NCBI RefSeq assembly: GCF_036417845.1
Contig: NC_089979.1
Span: 116,159,415 to 116,223,414 of the forward strand
Length of the DNA stretch: 64,000 nt
Source: Apteryx mantelli
Lineage: Eukaryota > Chordata > Aves > Apterygiformes > Apterygidae
Reading direction: 5' to 3'
The notes beneath the pieces were generated by a model. That model saw only the letters and a program-made list of their open reading frames with translations. It ran no database searches and was not told the origin of the DNA. Both the position numbers and the translations under genes were made by a program. Numbering within the stretch: position 1 is the stretch's first letter; every line of letters starts with the position of its first letter. This document shows positions 12,345-27,470 of the stretch, piece after piece.

Positions 12345-15300
12345 AATTTGCCAGAAGAAAAGAATTCATTTTTCTTCACGTGCAGTGATATAGGTATGTC
12401 CATCCAGATTTCACCTGGACTATGATACAGGTTTTTTTACTTCAGTCAGCAGTAATGAATTCTCATTACAAATTAATGCCAGCAACATTTAATTTTCAAT
12501 ATTAGGAAGATATTGAGCTCTTCAATCACTCCTCAAAGAAATGACGTAAGGAACTACAGGTGCAGTGTCCCAAAGCAACCTGAACATGGGAAAGCAAAGT
12601 TTTGTGGTTTAAGTTTCAAACAGCACTGAAGTTTAGCTGAGATTTTGCATGCCAAGTTTCAGCTTGAAGGGAATATTTTTGGCTACAACATAAGCCCTGG
12701 AGAATAGGAAACATTCTAGAGGAAGCATCAAATCACACTTAACTACTGTATGGCAGAGCAAGTGGCTGTGTTACAACACAATCACTCAATAAGATAATTT
12801 CTTATGTTAGCATTTTAATTAAAATAAAAAATACTTGCCTCCATCTTACACTCTACAATTCTGTCTTCAAATTACATAGACAGACAAAACGTACAAAGCA
12901 AACAGAAAATAGGATCACAAATCCTAGCAGACTTGAAGGCACGACTCAGAATCTTTGCAAGAAATATGGCCAATAAAACCAGAGTTAATGTTTCCATAAA
13001 CATTTATTTCTAGGAAATATTAACAACGGTCCCTAAAATGTTTCTGGGCAATAAAGGATAAATAACACCTATTATTAATGTAATGATAAAAAATGTCATT
13101 TACCACACATTTGCAGTACGCTAGTTTAATAGATTATTAAACAGCATCCCAGTTCGGATTAACACAGAACAGAAGCTCCAGATGTAGGGATGTTTCCCTG
13201 TGGTTTTATCAGCAGCAACATGGTTGTTGCTAGCCCAATCCTGATCCCAGTGTGGACAGGGCCTTTGGCTTGCTGCGTTTGTTTTTTGGATGAATAATAA
13301 CACTTGTGCAGACTTCGCACTGGGCTTGGTGCTTTGATCAAAGCACTTTCCAATGGGCACAAAATCTGCCTCTAATGTTTGCACCCAAGCTTTCACTTTA
13401 AAGTAAATTGCTGGGGTAAGACCCTGTCAATCCAACCTTGCATACCACTCTCCTTAGCCAAACAATTGCACAGATTGTCCCTTACAAGGTCTTACACAGA
13501 CAGAAAAACAGATCTTCTCCTGTCCGTGCCAGCAAATGGTTCAGTAGCCTTCCCAGCACCTTCCTCCCTCACTGTCTTCCCTCGAGGAGCATTTTTATCC
13601 AGCCCAGAAATAGCAGCACAGGAATAGATGGTTATTGGACAGCAAGCAGCAGAAGTGACTGATGTATACCATATTATGCATACCATTAATGTATACCAAT
13701 ACGTTTTGACATTATAAAAGCTAGTGAAGAAAGACAGGTCTTTCTGTGGTGTCCTTCCACTCATCTCCACCAGCCACTCAGCCTATTTTTCTAGGTTTAG
13801 AAAGAGTGTCTACCCTTTATCTTCAGAAAGGCAAGCAATGTTGCATGGACCAGCACTGGCTGAAGATGCAGTTAAAGCCTTTTCCCGTCATGTTAGTTAA
13901 AGGTGATCTTCTCACTGGAATCCAGCGCGGATTTGTTTTATGGAAAAGTATAGCTTATTCTATCCTTAAGGACCAGGCGGGTCCATGAAGACTTCTTTCA
14001 CTCTCTGCACACTCCGACTCCAAGATGTTCAACAAATGAGCAGCCTTTTACTTGGGTAATAACACTCGAGCTTGGTTGGCACCTGCCTTCCTCCATGGGA
14101 GTTTTCATCACTGATCTCTATGCGGTGGTAGACTTGCTCTAGGTTATATGAGATCATGTCTCCCTCTAGTGACTACATGTCTGTATTTTTGAAAGTCGTG
14201 ACCCCCACCTTTACTGGTGTAATTTTTAAAGGGGCTATAAAGTATGCACCTGCCTATCTATCTGTAGGTGAAACTCTCTTTTCTTTGAATCCTGAGTGTG
14301 TACCAAGGTATGAACTGATTTTTGCTTAATACTACCCAGTTATTAATAGCATTGTAGTACCTCTCAGCAGGCATTGTGTCTGCATTATATTGGCCATTAT
14401 AAGAAAAAAGGCAGTGTCTGACCAGAAGGAATGATAGATCTTGATTAAACAGTCATGCTATTTGCTGTGTACCGGTAGCTAATCTGTGTCCAAACATTTA
14501 AATCCAGACAGTGTTATTTAACTCCAGTAAAACTATCACTTGTGCTTTACTACAGATATGACAATTCCTCTTTCTTATTTGGCAGCTAGAAGCCATCTAT
14601 GTGTTCTTACCAAGGAAACTGTAGCCTAATTTGTTTTTAGAAGAGGTAGAAAATTAAGGAAAATAGTATTCAAAGTTTCATCAGCTAGCAACAAGAGTGA
14701 AGAGAGGATGAACAGAAAAGAGATTGAAGTCTTAAAGCTTCACAAAGGGCTGGCACACTGGTTTCTTCTCTGGCTTACCCCAAAGGGAATAATTCACCTG
14801 ACTGATAAAGACAAGCATAAAAGACAAGCAACACACAAAGCATCAGACAAGGAGGATGTCCCAAGATTTAGAAAAATAGTCTTTTTACCCTTAGTCCTAG
14901 TAATATGAAGCATAGCATGAAGCATAGTATATACACAACAGCAAATGGAAGTGGGACATCAGAGCAAAAGAGTGACCAAAAACAGTGTCATGGGACACAC
15001 CAAGGAGGAGCACTAGGAAGCAAGGAAAGGCAACACCAAATCCCACAAGAAGGTGTGTCACATTGCCTATATAGGGGCAGGAGGAAATGATAAAGAATGA
15101 CATTATACCTGAGCAAGGATTCAGAAAAGTAAGCTAGAAAAAAAAAACACTACAAAGCAACTTTTAAATTTCTGTTGGAAGCTGCTAAAAAAGCAATTTA
15201 AGACCAAGCCAAGTTCAGACTCATGTTACCCAAAGTTTTTAAGTGATTATTGTTATAAATAGTACTGAAAGAGGGGATGAGATGAATATTTTCTATATAT

Positions 15301-18300
15301 TTTCTTTATTAAATGCTCCCCCCCCAAAAAAAAAAACAAAACAATTTACTTTTTACATCTGGCAGCACTTTTGTTCTCATTTTAGTGGCACTGAGCTTGC
15401 ATAACTCCACATGTAACCTATGGGAACACTGAGAGCTCAACAATTTCGATATTTTTCCTGACTCAGAAGCCAGGACCTGATTCTGCAACTGCCAATATGT
15501 ATGGCCTCAAAACTTTGTAGGGTTCCCATGAACAAATGAACAAGGAATCTCTCTATCAAGTCTCATTAGGATCTGAGTTTGATGTTACCCCCTTGATCCC
15601 CTAGGTCTTTCACGTAACAGCACAGAAAAGAGGATAAGAAAATGTGATTTAAAAAGTACAGAAAATGATAAAGTTTGGAAGTGGGACTAGCACCCTGGGC
15701 TAGAAGTCAAGTCTATGATGTTCCTTAAACTATCCCTACTTAGTTGCAAAAGACAGAGATATATATGTTTCAGTATTTTCTGTAGTCTTAAACGTGTTTT
15801 TTTTTTTAATAATAAAAACAATCATAAGAGGGCTACAAAGCTAGAAAAGGGCCTTTGAAACTTTCCTTTAAAATTCACTGTGCACCCACCCAGTCTGTTT
15901 TCAAGGATGGTTTTGTTTTTCCTTCTTAGTCAACTCTAGTCCATCTTCTCCTCACTCCTCTACTCTGGTCCAGCTGTGAAGGAGTAATTAAACCCAGCCA
16001 CATGTCCCTCATCTCAGGATGTTTCTAGCTTCCTTCAGCAACAGGGTGAAAACATGAAATAATACTTTTTTTCTGAAGGAAAACCATTTGCTGTAGTATT
16101 TCCCACTCGATCATCTTCATCCCCTAGCCATTTCCACAAATTCAAGTCACCAGCAGTATGCGCATACTAGCAAAGCCTAGAAAAGATAAGGAAATAAAAA
16201 CGCATTTGCAAACCTTGCAACTGTTACGAGCAACCAGTCCTGCCACCCAAATACAGACACTCTTCCAGTGCTCTTCATAAGCAAAAGAGAAAACAGCTCC
16301 ACCAGTCACTTTTTCTTTTGTCTATAGGTGGCACTAGTTATGCTTGTAACATCTCATCCTTGTTTTCATTTATTTCTGTGAATCTTGACTTTAGTTTCTT
16401 GGCTGATTTCTCTCTTGCTGCTGGTAGAGGTGTTAATCACAAGTTTAACATACACTCAGAACCAGTTTCAGCTAAACTAAACATACCTTTATAAAGCAGA
16501 AACACATTCTGCCCACAGCTGCCAATTTACACACCTTTACCACCTGAGCATATATTGGTGCTCTCTGGATGTCCTCAAACATTAAGACTATATGGTGGCA
16601 AATGTTAATCTGCATCACACTTCTCAGAACAAATGCTAGGCAATATTTTACACTACTCACAGTCCGGCCTCTGGTGAAGAGAAGCAGTGAACCCATAAGG
16701 CTCCGCTGGGAAGCAGCAAGAACCAACAATTCACCTAAGTTTACACAAAATTTAATAGTGCAACAAGGAGTATAGTTTGACCCAAAGACCTTTCTAGATT
16801 TCAACCAGAAAGCTAAGCAGCAAATGTTTTTCCTGTCACATGAAAAATTTCAGGATTTTGACAAAACTCTAAAAACCTCAAAAATAATGCTGTCCCCAAA
16901 AAACCCAAACAAAATTAAAAAAATAAAAATCCTAAAGATTAAGTCATTGAAAAACTTCATGTAAATAATTTTCATATCTTTCTTAACTTTTTCTGATTTT
17001 TAATTTTTTGAACTAATTAACTAAAATGCAATTTTATTAAATGTGAAATGTAAACTGTAATGAAAGAGGTGTTTTGAATTGTAAACTAGCATACTCTTCT
17101 TCTTAAAGATATCAAAAAAGGGACATTTCAGGACAACCTTTTTTTCCCGCAGAAGTGTTTCAGATTAGGTCAGAATAATCGAAACTGATCCTTTCTGACA
17201 AGCAGGTTTTATTTTTGTTTTAATGAACTGACATTTTCCAAAAACAGAAGACAAAGAAATCCAATGAAAAATGTTCAGCCAGACTTACTGCCTGTCCTAT
17301 CTATTTTCTTTTTAGTCTGTTAATTTTTATTTTCCTGTTCCCTTTCATTTTTCTGTTTTAATTCTTTTTTATTTTGCTTTAACTTTGAGAGCCAAAATGT
17401 TGGAGAGTGGATGATTAATAGATTTTTTACCCAGATTGTGATGTTTGACCCTGGCCTTTAGAAGCAGATGATACCCTTACATTCTGCTCCATCCAGAGAG
17501 AATTAAAAGGAAGATTTTTCTCCAGAGAGGCACAAAACTTCTCCAAGCAGCCCAAGAAATGTCTCAGCAGGCCCAGCACACGAGAGGAAGCAAAGGAAAG
17601 ATGTATTGGTCTTTTAAACTATACCGAGGGAAGGACCCATTTCGCCTAACCTTAACCATGTAAAATGGAGATGTCCTGTTGAAACCACCCATTTAGGGTC
17701 TGTCAGTACTCACAGGAGAACATTGATTCACTTCAGCCTAAAGTAATTTTCTGAATGGGATGAGTTGCTCTCCCAAAATGTCTCTCAAGTGACTACCGAG
17801 AGGAACCTGCAGGACTAGCTTGTACTAGATATGTCACTTTAGCTGATGCAATTGACCTGTGGGAAAAGACCCTGTGCAGGTACCCTCCCTGCAAAGGCTG
17901 CTTTTGGGAAGGGAGCATACAGAGGCGACCGCATCTCTCCTCCCCCTCTGTACTTGCTAGGCAGTTAGCATCTGCATCACTATATTTTTAAACCTCAGGC
18001 CATCTTACTGTCATTGTTTGGGTGGTTTGTTAGGTGCTGCCCTGTCCTGCCCTTTACTTTTCTCCTTAGTCCCCAAAGTGAAAATAAATGTTATGTTCTT
18101 CAATTACTAGGCTTTTCCTTATAAAAAACAGGCCAAGAAATACTCTGTATATGAAACAGTATTATACCCTAACACACACACAGAGGTTGAAGAATTGTAA
18201 TTCATTCCTGTTGCACATTATTCTAATCCACTTTCCACTTGTTTTATTTAAATGATTAGTTATTGTGCAACTTTTTCCAAAAAAATCTGTTTCAACACAT

Positions 18301-21300
18301 GAACTAGTGTGAATTTTATTGCTGTATTTTCCCAACTTATTAAAAGGGCTGTACTTTTACAAATAAAACTGCAGAATGGATTTATTATTTACAGTCCTAG
18401 TCTTAGCCTTCATATCTACTTAATATGTGTAAAGTGTTTAGTTTTCCAATGCAGTCCAGCTGCATCACTGGAATCAAACTTGTAATTGCCTCTTTGGGAT
18501 TTAAAACCATTATAGTGGTGCTTTTATGTTCTCTTTTGTTTTGCTTGAATCACTTTTTCAGGTCTATGAAGTACAGCTGGCACAATAAAAGTTTGATCAA
18601 TGCATAACCAATGCAGTGTATATTTCTTCCAGATATATAAAACCCAGGTGAAAAATGTTAATCTGTGAAAATTATCTTTGTCAGCTACTTATTCTTGGAA
18701 TTTAAATCAGTTTCAATCTTGAGTTATATGGTATGGCCTGGGGTTTTCCAGTCTAGGTTTTTCAACAGTTTCTTGTAATGTGCACATTTGACTTATTAAA
18801 ACGAATGATTGCCTGATGTAAAGTTTCAATTACCAGGGCAGATTTTTTTCTCATACTGTGATACTCAAATAAAATTATCATGGCTACACAGAAGTTGGTA
18901 TTGGAAAAAGCCTACAAGAGCAGCCTTTATTTCCTTACCAGTTTCGGATCCCCCCATGCATCGTTGGCATTGATGTTGTTGGATCACCTACTCCAGTCCT
19001 TTAGGCCTGGAAGTCATGCTTTGGGCATATGGGAAATAAACAAATTCCTGCCAAGAAACAAAAAAATTAAATCATTCAATTTTGGCAACACAAGTTGGTC
19101 TTCAAATTCCAGAATACATGTTAACCTGGTAGACAATTATGTTGAAATTCTCATTCCCTGACAGAGGCTTAGTGGTCTTCTCCACCTGAAGCCTGAGTCT
19201 TATGGAATTACTGATGGAGCAAGGTACTGCTTAGTATGAGCCAGGATTTCAGACTCTAGTCATTGGATAACATTTATTACACTCTTTTAAAGTCAAATGT
19301 AAAATAAAGTAGAATACAGGGAAAATCCAGTAGATACCTTTTTGATGGAAGGTTTTCTAGGTAACAGTACATAAAAATACTGTAGATGCATTAACATAAA
19401 ACTGTAGAGCCACCTTAAAGATGGTGTTGCCAGAGCTCATAGATTCAGCAAGTTTCACAATATTTGATGTTTGTCTCCGAAAGCTCGGTTTCAGGATTTA
19501 AATGATTACACAAGGCTCAGAAGCAAGACCACAAATAAAATGGACCAGAATTTGTAAATAACTTGCAAAGCCAATTTCAGAGTAAGAACACTGTTAACAA
19601 CTTAGACCCCAGGCTCCTGTTAGGTTCATGTCAAAGAGCAATGACAATACATAACAAAGCCGTGTGTGGTTTCTGAACATGATTGACCCTGTCAGCAGGC
19701 AAGATAAAGCACATAAGCTGTCCATACACCCTAGCAGAAAGTCTGTTGCAGCCACACTGATGTATTAAGGAATAAGCCCAATTTTTAAAGGTCTCACAGC
19801 TTGAGTGGAGAGCAAGTCTGGACTTTCTACACTGCCTACGCAGTAGGTCTGAGCTAAGGGCACATGCAATATAGAGCTGCTTTGTGGAGGCATGTGTAAT
19901 GCCAGAGTCTGTAGCAGTTATAAGAGGGCTCTCCTAGGCACCCTTCAGACAGTGATTACAAACATGTCTGTGGGAACAAAACTTTCTTCAAAACATTAAT
20001 GTGGTCTGACTGAAAGTGTACTTCTACAATAGATGAGACTAGAGTCTGGTTACAAGCAAGACTCTCATACCATCCAGAGCAATAGTAATTTTCTAGACAA
20101 TATTCACATTTCTTTTTCCTGTCTAAATAAACTTAATTCTGAGAACTGGGTTTCTGGGTTATAAGTTCAAGACTCACTTTCTGTGAATATGTTGGAATAA
20201 ATACTTAAAAGCCATAGGAATGTCAGGTCTATCTCATGTAACTTTTGCCATACGATATTTTATAAAGTAGTATTTAAAACAAAATTATTTAGGTCATTGT
20301 AGGTTAACAGCTTAGCAATATGAGCTGCTTCTTCCACTCTCAGTCCCCATATCACAATCACCTCCCAGCATGGGAAGATGGGAGATGAAGAAGAAAATGC
20401 TGTTGTCACTCTGACATATCTCATACTCTTTATAAAAATATCCTTACTACAGATAGCTCCTGCTATCATACTGAGACTTGGTTTGTCAAATTGTAGGTCG
20501 AATCAAGCATTTGTAAAACAGTTCCCTATTTTTGGCTGTAGAGATTATGATGTGAAAGACAAACTTCTGCATCAGAACTGCAGGCAGACCTGCTGTCATA
20601 ATTTGGATGGCGTGAGGTGTCTGCAAAGCTTAGTTCATCCTTCTAACACAACAACATCCATGTAGGGTGGCTGCACTATGTTCTAAACTGTGCTATTTTA
20701 AAGTAAAGTAAATTATTTTTCTTTCACAGCACGATAATTGTTCACTGTGAATATTTGCAGCCACAACAGGGATACGCTTAGGAGGTAGAGTAACTAAAGA
20801 CTTGTTAATTTATTTTACCAGTGGGATATAATGGTTCCTCAGCACCTCTTTTCTTTTCTCCTAGAAGAAAGGGGCATGAGGAAAGGGTGTGCTGTACATC
20901 TTTCAAACTTTCATCTTCTGTCATCATCTCTTTCCTTGAAATTAGATGTTTATATAAGGACCTACAACTGCATTTGTCATGCTGAGGTCTCTAGAACTGC
21001 TATGTATTCATGTGTAATATGAGGAAAAACATGTACCAGCCATGAAAGAAAACATATGTTCAGCCATACTTGGTCTCACATCTCTTGGTGTTTGCAAAAA
21101 AGGCCAGAATGGCAGGCTCTGAAGGCTGCAAATCAAATGCTTTACCATCAAAAATGCTGTGTAGAGATTCGCATTCCATATACACTCCCACCTAAACCAC
21201 CATAAGGTTTTTCCCACCCACAGTCATCACAAAAAAGGAGAAGACAGTTCAATGCTGATCTAAACATCTCTGCTGAAGCAACCACAAAGGATGACCTTTA

Positions 21301-22990
21301 AAGCCAATGGTAGCAATAATTATTTTGTTATTTGGTCAGATTTTCCACTAACAAGGAACTCAGCTCCAACAGGTTGCCAAACAACCACCAGATGGTTCTC
21401 TCAAATCTTTTTTGCCAAACTCACAACACGGTTTGGATTAATTTGGGAAACTTGCATTTAGAAAGCCTCTTTATCCCATTACCAATATTCCAGGACCCCT
21501 CAAGCTTTTTATTCCCAACACATCCATCCATGTGTGCAGCTCTGACATGTTGAGCCACACTGTGGCATGCATGGCAGGCATGTCAAGTCACATGCTGGAG
21601 AGACCCAGAGAGAAAGTATACTTCCAGCATGCATTCCTGGAAGTTATTACCCCGTAACCACATTTTGTCATGGTCTGTCTTCCATACAAAGACCTCATAT
21701 ACCAGGCATGTCTGGTGGGTAGATGATAGATCAGGAGGGAAACCATAATGCTGTACTGCATATGCATGAGACAGAGACCTAATTATGGGAGAATATGAGG
21801 CAGAAGTCAGCTGTGTGAGACTTGCACTAAACACAAGTCTTGGCTATGCTGTATTCCCTTGTGTTCTTCACTGTGAGCCTGTCTTTGCATTCAGATGTGC
21901 CTTCCTTCTCTTGTGAACCACTGTAGTATTTGGTGCTGTGGTTGAAAGGAAATTTTTCGGGGTTTCCCCTTCAGTGGAAGTCCCCTGGTTAAGGCTGTTG
22001 TTGCTGGGGAACTCTGTACAGCATTTCCTCTGGTTGAGGGCTAAAACCCGTAATCTTAATCTTTAATTAGTTTTGCCCTGACCCCTCCGCAAAGCTGGCC
22101 ACTCGAAGGCTTCTCCCTGGGGTGAGGAAGACACCTGTTTGAGTAAGTAAGACATTTTGATGAATCTCTTTATAAGTGCTCAGGCAGAGGGAGCTGCCAG
22201 GATCTGCAGAGCATTCTGTCTCATCTTCTCATCTAACTGGGTTTTCTGCAGAATACTGCCAAGTGGCCACCATTTAAGGTCAGCTTTGCCCTTTGTTTCA
22301 GTGATGTTGCCTGCGTTCAGACTATTTCCAGCCATGAAGATTTTACACAAGACAGAAGGAAAAGAACAGAGCTGATTTAATAAAGCTTTTCACAAGCAGA
22401 CACGTTGCTCTCAGCAACCCAGACCAGCACCAATATGAAGCTAGCAAGGAGACCATGCCTCTGTTAAAGGGACATCAGCTCTCTCATTGGGCTTTAAAAT
22501 AAAGCATTCCCCATCGAGAAATCAAGGAGCTTTGAAAATGTTGTTATTTCTATTCGGGTTTGGTAGTACTTATGACATATGAGAGAACTTTTATTCTTTG
22601 GGCTGGAAACTCTTCCAGTGCCTGCAGCAAGTATTGCTTCTTGAACATCAAGATACAGTAAGAAGAGTAAAAACAACACCCACCTTGAGGCAGCTTCCTG
22701 ATAGAGCTAGGCAGCTAGACTCCCTTGGTCTCTCCACAGTCAGTAAGGGGAAACAGGCACCTCTAGAGGAAGTCACAACCCAGGAGCCTCTGTTCACTGA
22801 CTATAGACAGTATCTTGGAAGATGAGGCTATAGTTTGGTAGGTACATAAAGCTGGGTGGTTGAATACACACTGTAGTGTCATCAAACAATTGTGCTTATG
22901 GGGATATAACATGTTCTCTTTTCTCTGCTTGGTGGGCTTTTTGTGATTGCAGTTAATGATATCACTCATTGTTTCGTATTGCAGCCCGAG
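12345..22990. other. Intergenic DNA, no gene recognised
   Basis: Plain AT-rich sequence. No ORF above about 110 codons and none with recognisable protein features. A-rich and T-rich runs occur at 15319-15336 and 16890-17060, among others. There is no convincing splice-flanked exon, RNA gene or recent repeat. Confidence 0.6.
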
Positions 22991-22999
22991 TTTTCATGA

Positions 23000-25880
23000 T
23001 CAGAAGCAGCTGCACTCATATGAGCAATTCCCAGGCATCAGCAGCTTCACCTGAATAGCTACATTTCCTAACTAATGCTTTACATCTGACCTGGGTAATT
23101 ACCACAACAGCCTAACACTGTCATATAGGGTTTTCCTGTGTTACAGTGGATGTTTTCTTTTCATTACAGTCTTTAGTCATTGGATGATTTCCTCCTCCTT
23201 CCTCCAGCCAGGAAGTTCTATTAATTTGTTGTGTTTTCCAGCGCTGGGCTCTAAAAGGGGCAACTCTTCCATAGATGGAGTTCTTGTCACTGATATCTGT
23301 GAGGGGAAAACTTCATCAGGTATATTCCAGTCACTCCGTAGTCAGAGGAAATGATCTAGCTCCTCTTCAGTAACCTGGGCTAGCTGTCTGTAACTCTCGG
23401 TATGACCCAGGGACTACAAAGCATGCAAACAATTAGTCCTTTATGCATCAGACACCCATCCACTGAAATCTTCAAGATACCTCAGGCAAATTTTCTTCTC
23501 TGCTATCTGGGACTACTTTGTTGGAAATACTGCATCTATCTACCTTGCTCTTATTTAAGTGACCTCAAAAAAAAGTCTGTCATCTTCACGTGTCATCAGA
23601 CGGTTGTTTCCTCTGTGTCAGACTAGATCAGCTTTTCTAGGTCCTACACACATGCTCAAAGGCTCCTTGCAGCAATAGCCCTGCAATATGAAGCAAACCC
23701 AGTGTTTTGTGCATTAGCATGGGATTATTGGTGCAATGATGTTCAACTGGGAGAACGTGTCTCCACACCGTGTTTTGGATAGCGCTGTATGAAGGTGTCT
23801 GCCGCGGAAAATTTTTCTGGCTCTGACCACAGCTTCTTTTGACTCAACTTTCTACACCTTCCGCAATTAGCTGCATTTTCTCTCCAGAGCAGAGGGAATT
23901 CATTCTTGTACAGACCGTCTTGACATGATCACTCTTTCAAAAGATTGATTGCATCGTCACTTTCTGTTTCTTTCCTGGTAAGTGCTGCAGCAGCACACCC
24001 ATCTGTTTCTTTAGTTCTTCCTCCCCTCTTGCAACATGCCGTTCAACACAACTGCAGTCAAGAATAATCTTCTAAAGGAATTACGCTTTTAAGTTGCACC
24101 TTCATAGTTCAAAATTCTGCACCGAAGTCTCGGCCACGCAGATGCTAGAGGTTTGTCAGGAATGTCTTCTGGGGGACTGTTTCAGTGGTAACAGCACAGC
24201 TATATATGTGCTGATTGAGCTCCTGATATCCAGGAACAACAGCAATAATTCAGTTTTTTTATCTGAACATCATTTTGCTGCATTGACATCTGTGCCATCA
24301 ATCCTTGCACTGTGAAGCCTCTTCTTGCACTAGTGCTGTTCCAGCTGTCGCTTGTTAAGCATTTGCTTGTAGCGGGACTTCCCTTGTTTTCATAAAAGTT
24401 TTTTTTTTTTTTTTTCCTATTCCAAGGCACCAATGTCCTTCAGGTTGTGAAGAGTCTCATCCAGATCACTGCCCTTTCATGGCTGTTATGGAGGCCCTGT
24501 GACTTCTGCTAATCTTGGTACTTAATATCAATAGGTAAGTTGTCATCCAGTGCATAGCTTCCAGCTCATTAGGGGAGGTTGCTTTATGGCATTCACTTCA
24601 TTCATGACACTTCTTGACTAAAGTCATTGATTTGCTATGCAGTGATTTACATTCTGCTGTGATCCAGGCTTAGTTTATGCTTCCTGAATTTTGGCTGAGT
24701 GGTGGTATTCCCTCTTGTCTGGACCACATACCTCTAAGTTGCCATGTCTGTTTTCACCTCCTGTCAACATTCCTGTGTCATGCACCCCTTTTCCAAGAAA
24801 TCTCATGTGCTGATAACAGGCCAGCAGGTGTTTCCTACCAAATGTTGTGGCTGCTCGTCTCTGCCCAGTCTCACCTGTCTCACCCAGAATGAGCAGGTTA
24901 TGCTCAGAATATGCTGCATAGTCCTGGTAAATATTATCATACAGGATAGGGAGCTATTGCCTCCCTGCAGTTTTGAGTTGCTGTTTCTCAGCAATCAGTA
25001 TGTATCCAGACTGCAGTTTTCTGTCCTGTTGTGCCCATCTTAGAGGTTCAGCTACCCTTAAATTACACTCCCGTGTCAGGCACTGGAGTTGCTTTACCGC
25101 TTTGTGTCTCGCTGTTGGAAGTAGCTGCTGAAATACTGAAATATCAGTACCACAGCCTTGGGAGGTGACTTGGTTTTTGCAATTTCCAGGATACAGCCCA
25201 TGCCTGCAGGAAAGAAATTCTTAGCTGTTAGAAAATCTTATTTTACTTGCCTCTGTTGTGAAATGTTTTTTTATGGATTGCACTGACATCAAGATTTTAT
25301 CAAGTGAAACCGTTTTGTCTCTTGGTACTGATTTGCCAGCATGTCTACCACATAGAAATAGAGATTCTGACCTCTTCCTTTGTACCTGCATTCAATCTGT
25401 GTTTCTCGAATACTGAGGGTGGAAGGCCTCTCTCTGTATTTTGCTAGTCTTACTGATTCAGCCAGCATTAGAGTCCGAAAGGAAACTGTCTTTTGCCTAT
25501 GTTCTGTCTCATGAATAGAGATTACTTTTTCCCCAGTAACAGTTTTGAATGCCCCAGGTTTTTCTTTTGACCTATGAAGCTAATTAGACCTCAGAAGCTA
25601 GCTGTATTGTGGTCCTTTTCTTTATACTGTACTGTAGCCAAAACGAGTGCTGTGTCATTGCTGCTACTCTATTCTCTTTGGGGGTGCTCTCCAATTGCAG
25701 GCACTGTACGCCCTGTACTTTTCTGTTTGCTTATGCGTCATGCTTCTGCAAAATGGTTTACTTTGTGGTTGGAATCAAAATGTTTCAGCCTTATCAAAAT
25801 GCAAGTCTTCAATAAAGCTGAAATGAAACATTTGGACCTCGTGAAAACAGAATATTTTGATATTTTGCATAGAGGAGTTT
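23000..25880. other. Pyrimidine-skewed (T/C-rich on +) gene-less block
   Basis: The two lines starting at 24661 and 24721, and another at 23161, are about 62-65% pyrimidine on the + strand. A line at 25081 is much closer to even, so the skew is uneven. The minus strand has one stop-free stretch of about 95 codons (roughly 25575 down to 25290, ending in TGA) plus shorter open pieces in other frames. I do not recognise a protein. Random stop-free stretches of this length occur elsewhere in the window, so this is not evidence of a gene. An old retroelement body or processed pseudogene in antisense is possible but unproven. Confidence 0.3.
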
Positions 25881-26327
25881 AAGAAAAAGGTGAACAGTTT
25901 CTCAGTTGCTGTATCAGCATCTTTGGGGATGGGGGGAAGGATTTCCCTAAATGGGCAGAACATTGTTTTCTTTTAGCACAGTTTCGATGGTCAAAATTGG
26001 AGATAACCTCAGAACACAAAGCTGCAAACAAGGGAAGAAGATATTTCAGCCTGGATCCAAAAGCAAATTCACAGCTATCCAAATTAAAACAAGTGAGCTG
26101 GGGCTTATGGACAGGTACAGATATGTGTCTGCCCACACTTTGAGCTCACTAGGTATCAAGGAAGTCTAACCCGCAAGGAGACTAGCTGAGTGAGTGGTGT
26201 GCTGAGTCCCAATAATAAGCCTTGCTAAGGGGTCGGCACCTAAATAGCACACTGACATGGCTTCCAGGCCAGAGCTGGCTCATATACATACATGGGTCCA
26301 TTTCCAGAGAGCTTCCCACTTGCTTAC

Positions 26328-26460
26328 AGGACTAAATTTTTAAAGAATTTGGGTGTCTAAGGATGCAAATAGAGAATTCTATGAAAGTAAGTTGCTGAAA
26401 ACAGCAGTGGGAACCACTTTATATCTATAGGTCCTAAATATTTTTGGAAATCTGGTTACA
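26328..26460. repeat. Ancient amniote interspersed repeat, family not assigned
   Basis: The blocks 'GAATTTGGGTGTCTAAGGAT', 'GCAAATAGA' and, after a gap, 'GGTCCTAAATATTTTTGGAA', 'ATCTGG' follow a common bird/turtle/crocodile repeat containing 'TTTAGGTGCCTAAAGATGCAGATAG...CCTAAATACCTTTGAAAATCTGG'. The match is by eye against remembered examples and the edges are approximate. Confidence 0.5.
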
Positions 26461-27369
26461 GATCAAGTATAAAAATGAATTTGGTCAAAAGTAAGGTTGG
26501 TTACTAAGTCCTAGAAGTAGTTGTTCAATTTTTGCCTGAGAATGACATTCATGGAGGTTTTTTTTTTTTTTACACATATTTTCTCCTAATCATTTATAAT
26601 TCAACAGAATATGACAGAATTTGTGAAATATATTCTTATAAAAGGACAACTGTAAAATTCTATTTCTTTGGTTAAAGAATTTATTGTAAGCAACATTCTT
26701 CACCCATGTTAGTTCTTTCTTCATCTAATGTTTATTCACAAATTCTTTACTACTATTATTGGAACATAAGATTTGGAACAATTCATTCAAACATGATTTC
26801 ATAAATATTAATAGAAATTTTTATTTGATCATCTACTAATTATTTTCAAATACCAATGTAATTTATTCATAATTTTGTGTGGTAAGTGTAGAGTTAAAAT
26901 TTAATGATTGGCAGTAAAAATAATTTTTCTTGTAATCTCCACATACCTCCTAACAATAAATTGTTGTACATGGGTGTAGATATAAAAACAAAATATAGGG
27001 ATTGTCTTATTTCATAGGGATGATTACATTTTGAATTATCCTGCATATGTTTGATACGCCAAGAGCATATGCCAAGAGCATTGGGAACTAATCAGCACCT
27101 GAAAATCTCACAAAAATTAATGGGTCCAAGTCTATAAGATACTGACTCTTGACTGAGGCCCAGTTTACACTTAGATTTTACAAACTAATGAAGGTGTACT
27201 GTCAGACTCCCAGAGAGACTGTTTATACCAGCAAAGTGTGCATTAGCTTAAACTCATTCCTTGAACAGAATAGGAATATACTTTATTGCAAGTATAACTG
27301 CATTTACACTATGGCTCTGACTGCTGTAGCTAAATTTTTAAGCTTAGTACCAAGAAAAAAAAATCAAAA

Positions 27370-27470
27370 AAGAGAAGGAGAGAAGTGACTTGCCCACAGC
27401 CACGCTGTGATTTAATAGAGGAGCTAGAGGAAGCTGCTACAACTCTTGAACTCCCCTGTGCTGTGAATGC
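27370..27470 (+). repeat. MIR-like SINE remnant
   Basis: 'GAAGTGACTTGCCCACAGCC' followed by 'ACGCTGTGATTTAATAGAGG' resembles the MIR/CORE-SINE core ('AAGTGACTTGCCCAAGGTCACACAG...AGTGGCAGAGC'). It is old and truncated. Bird genomes retain few such copies. Confidence 0.5.
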
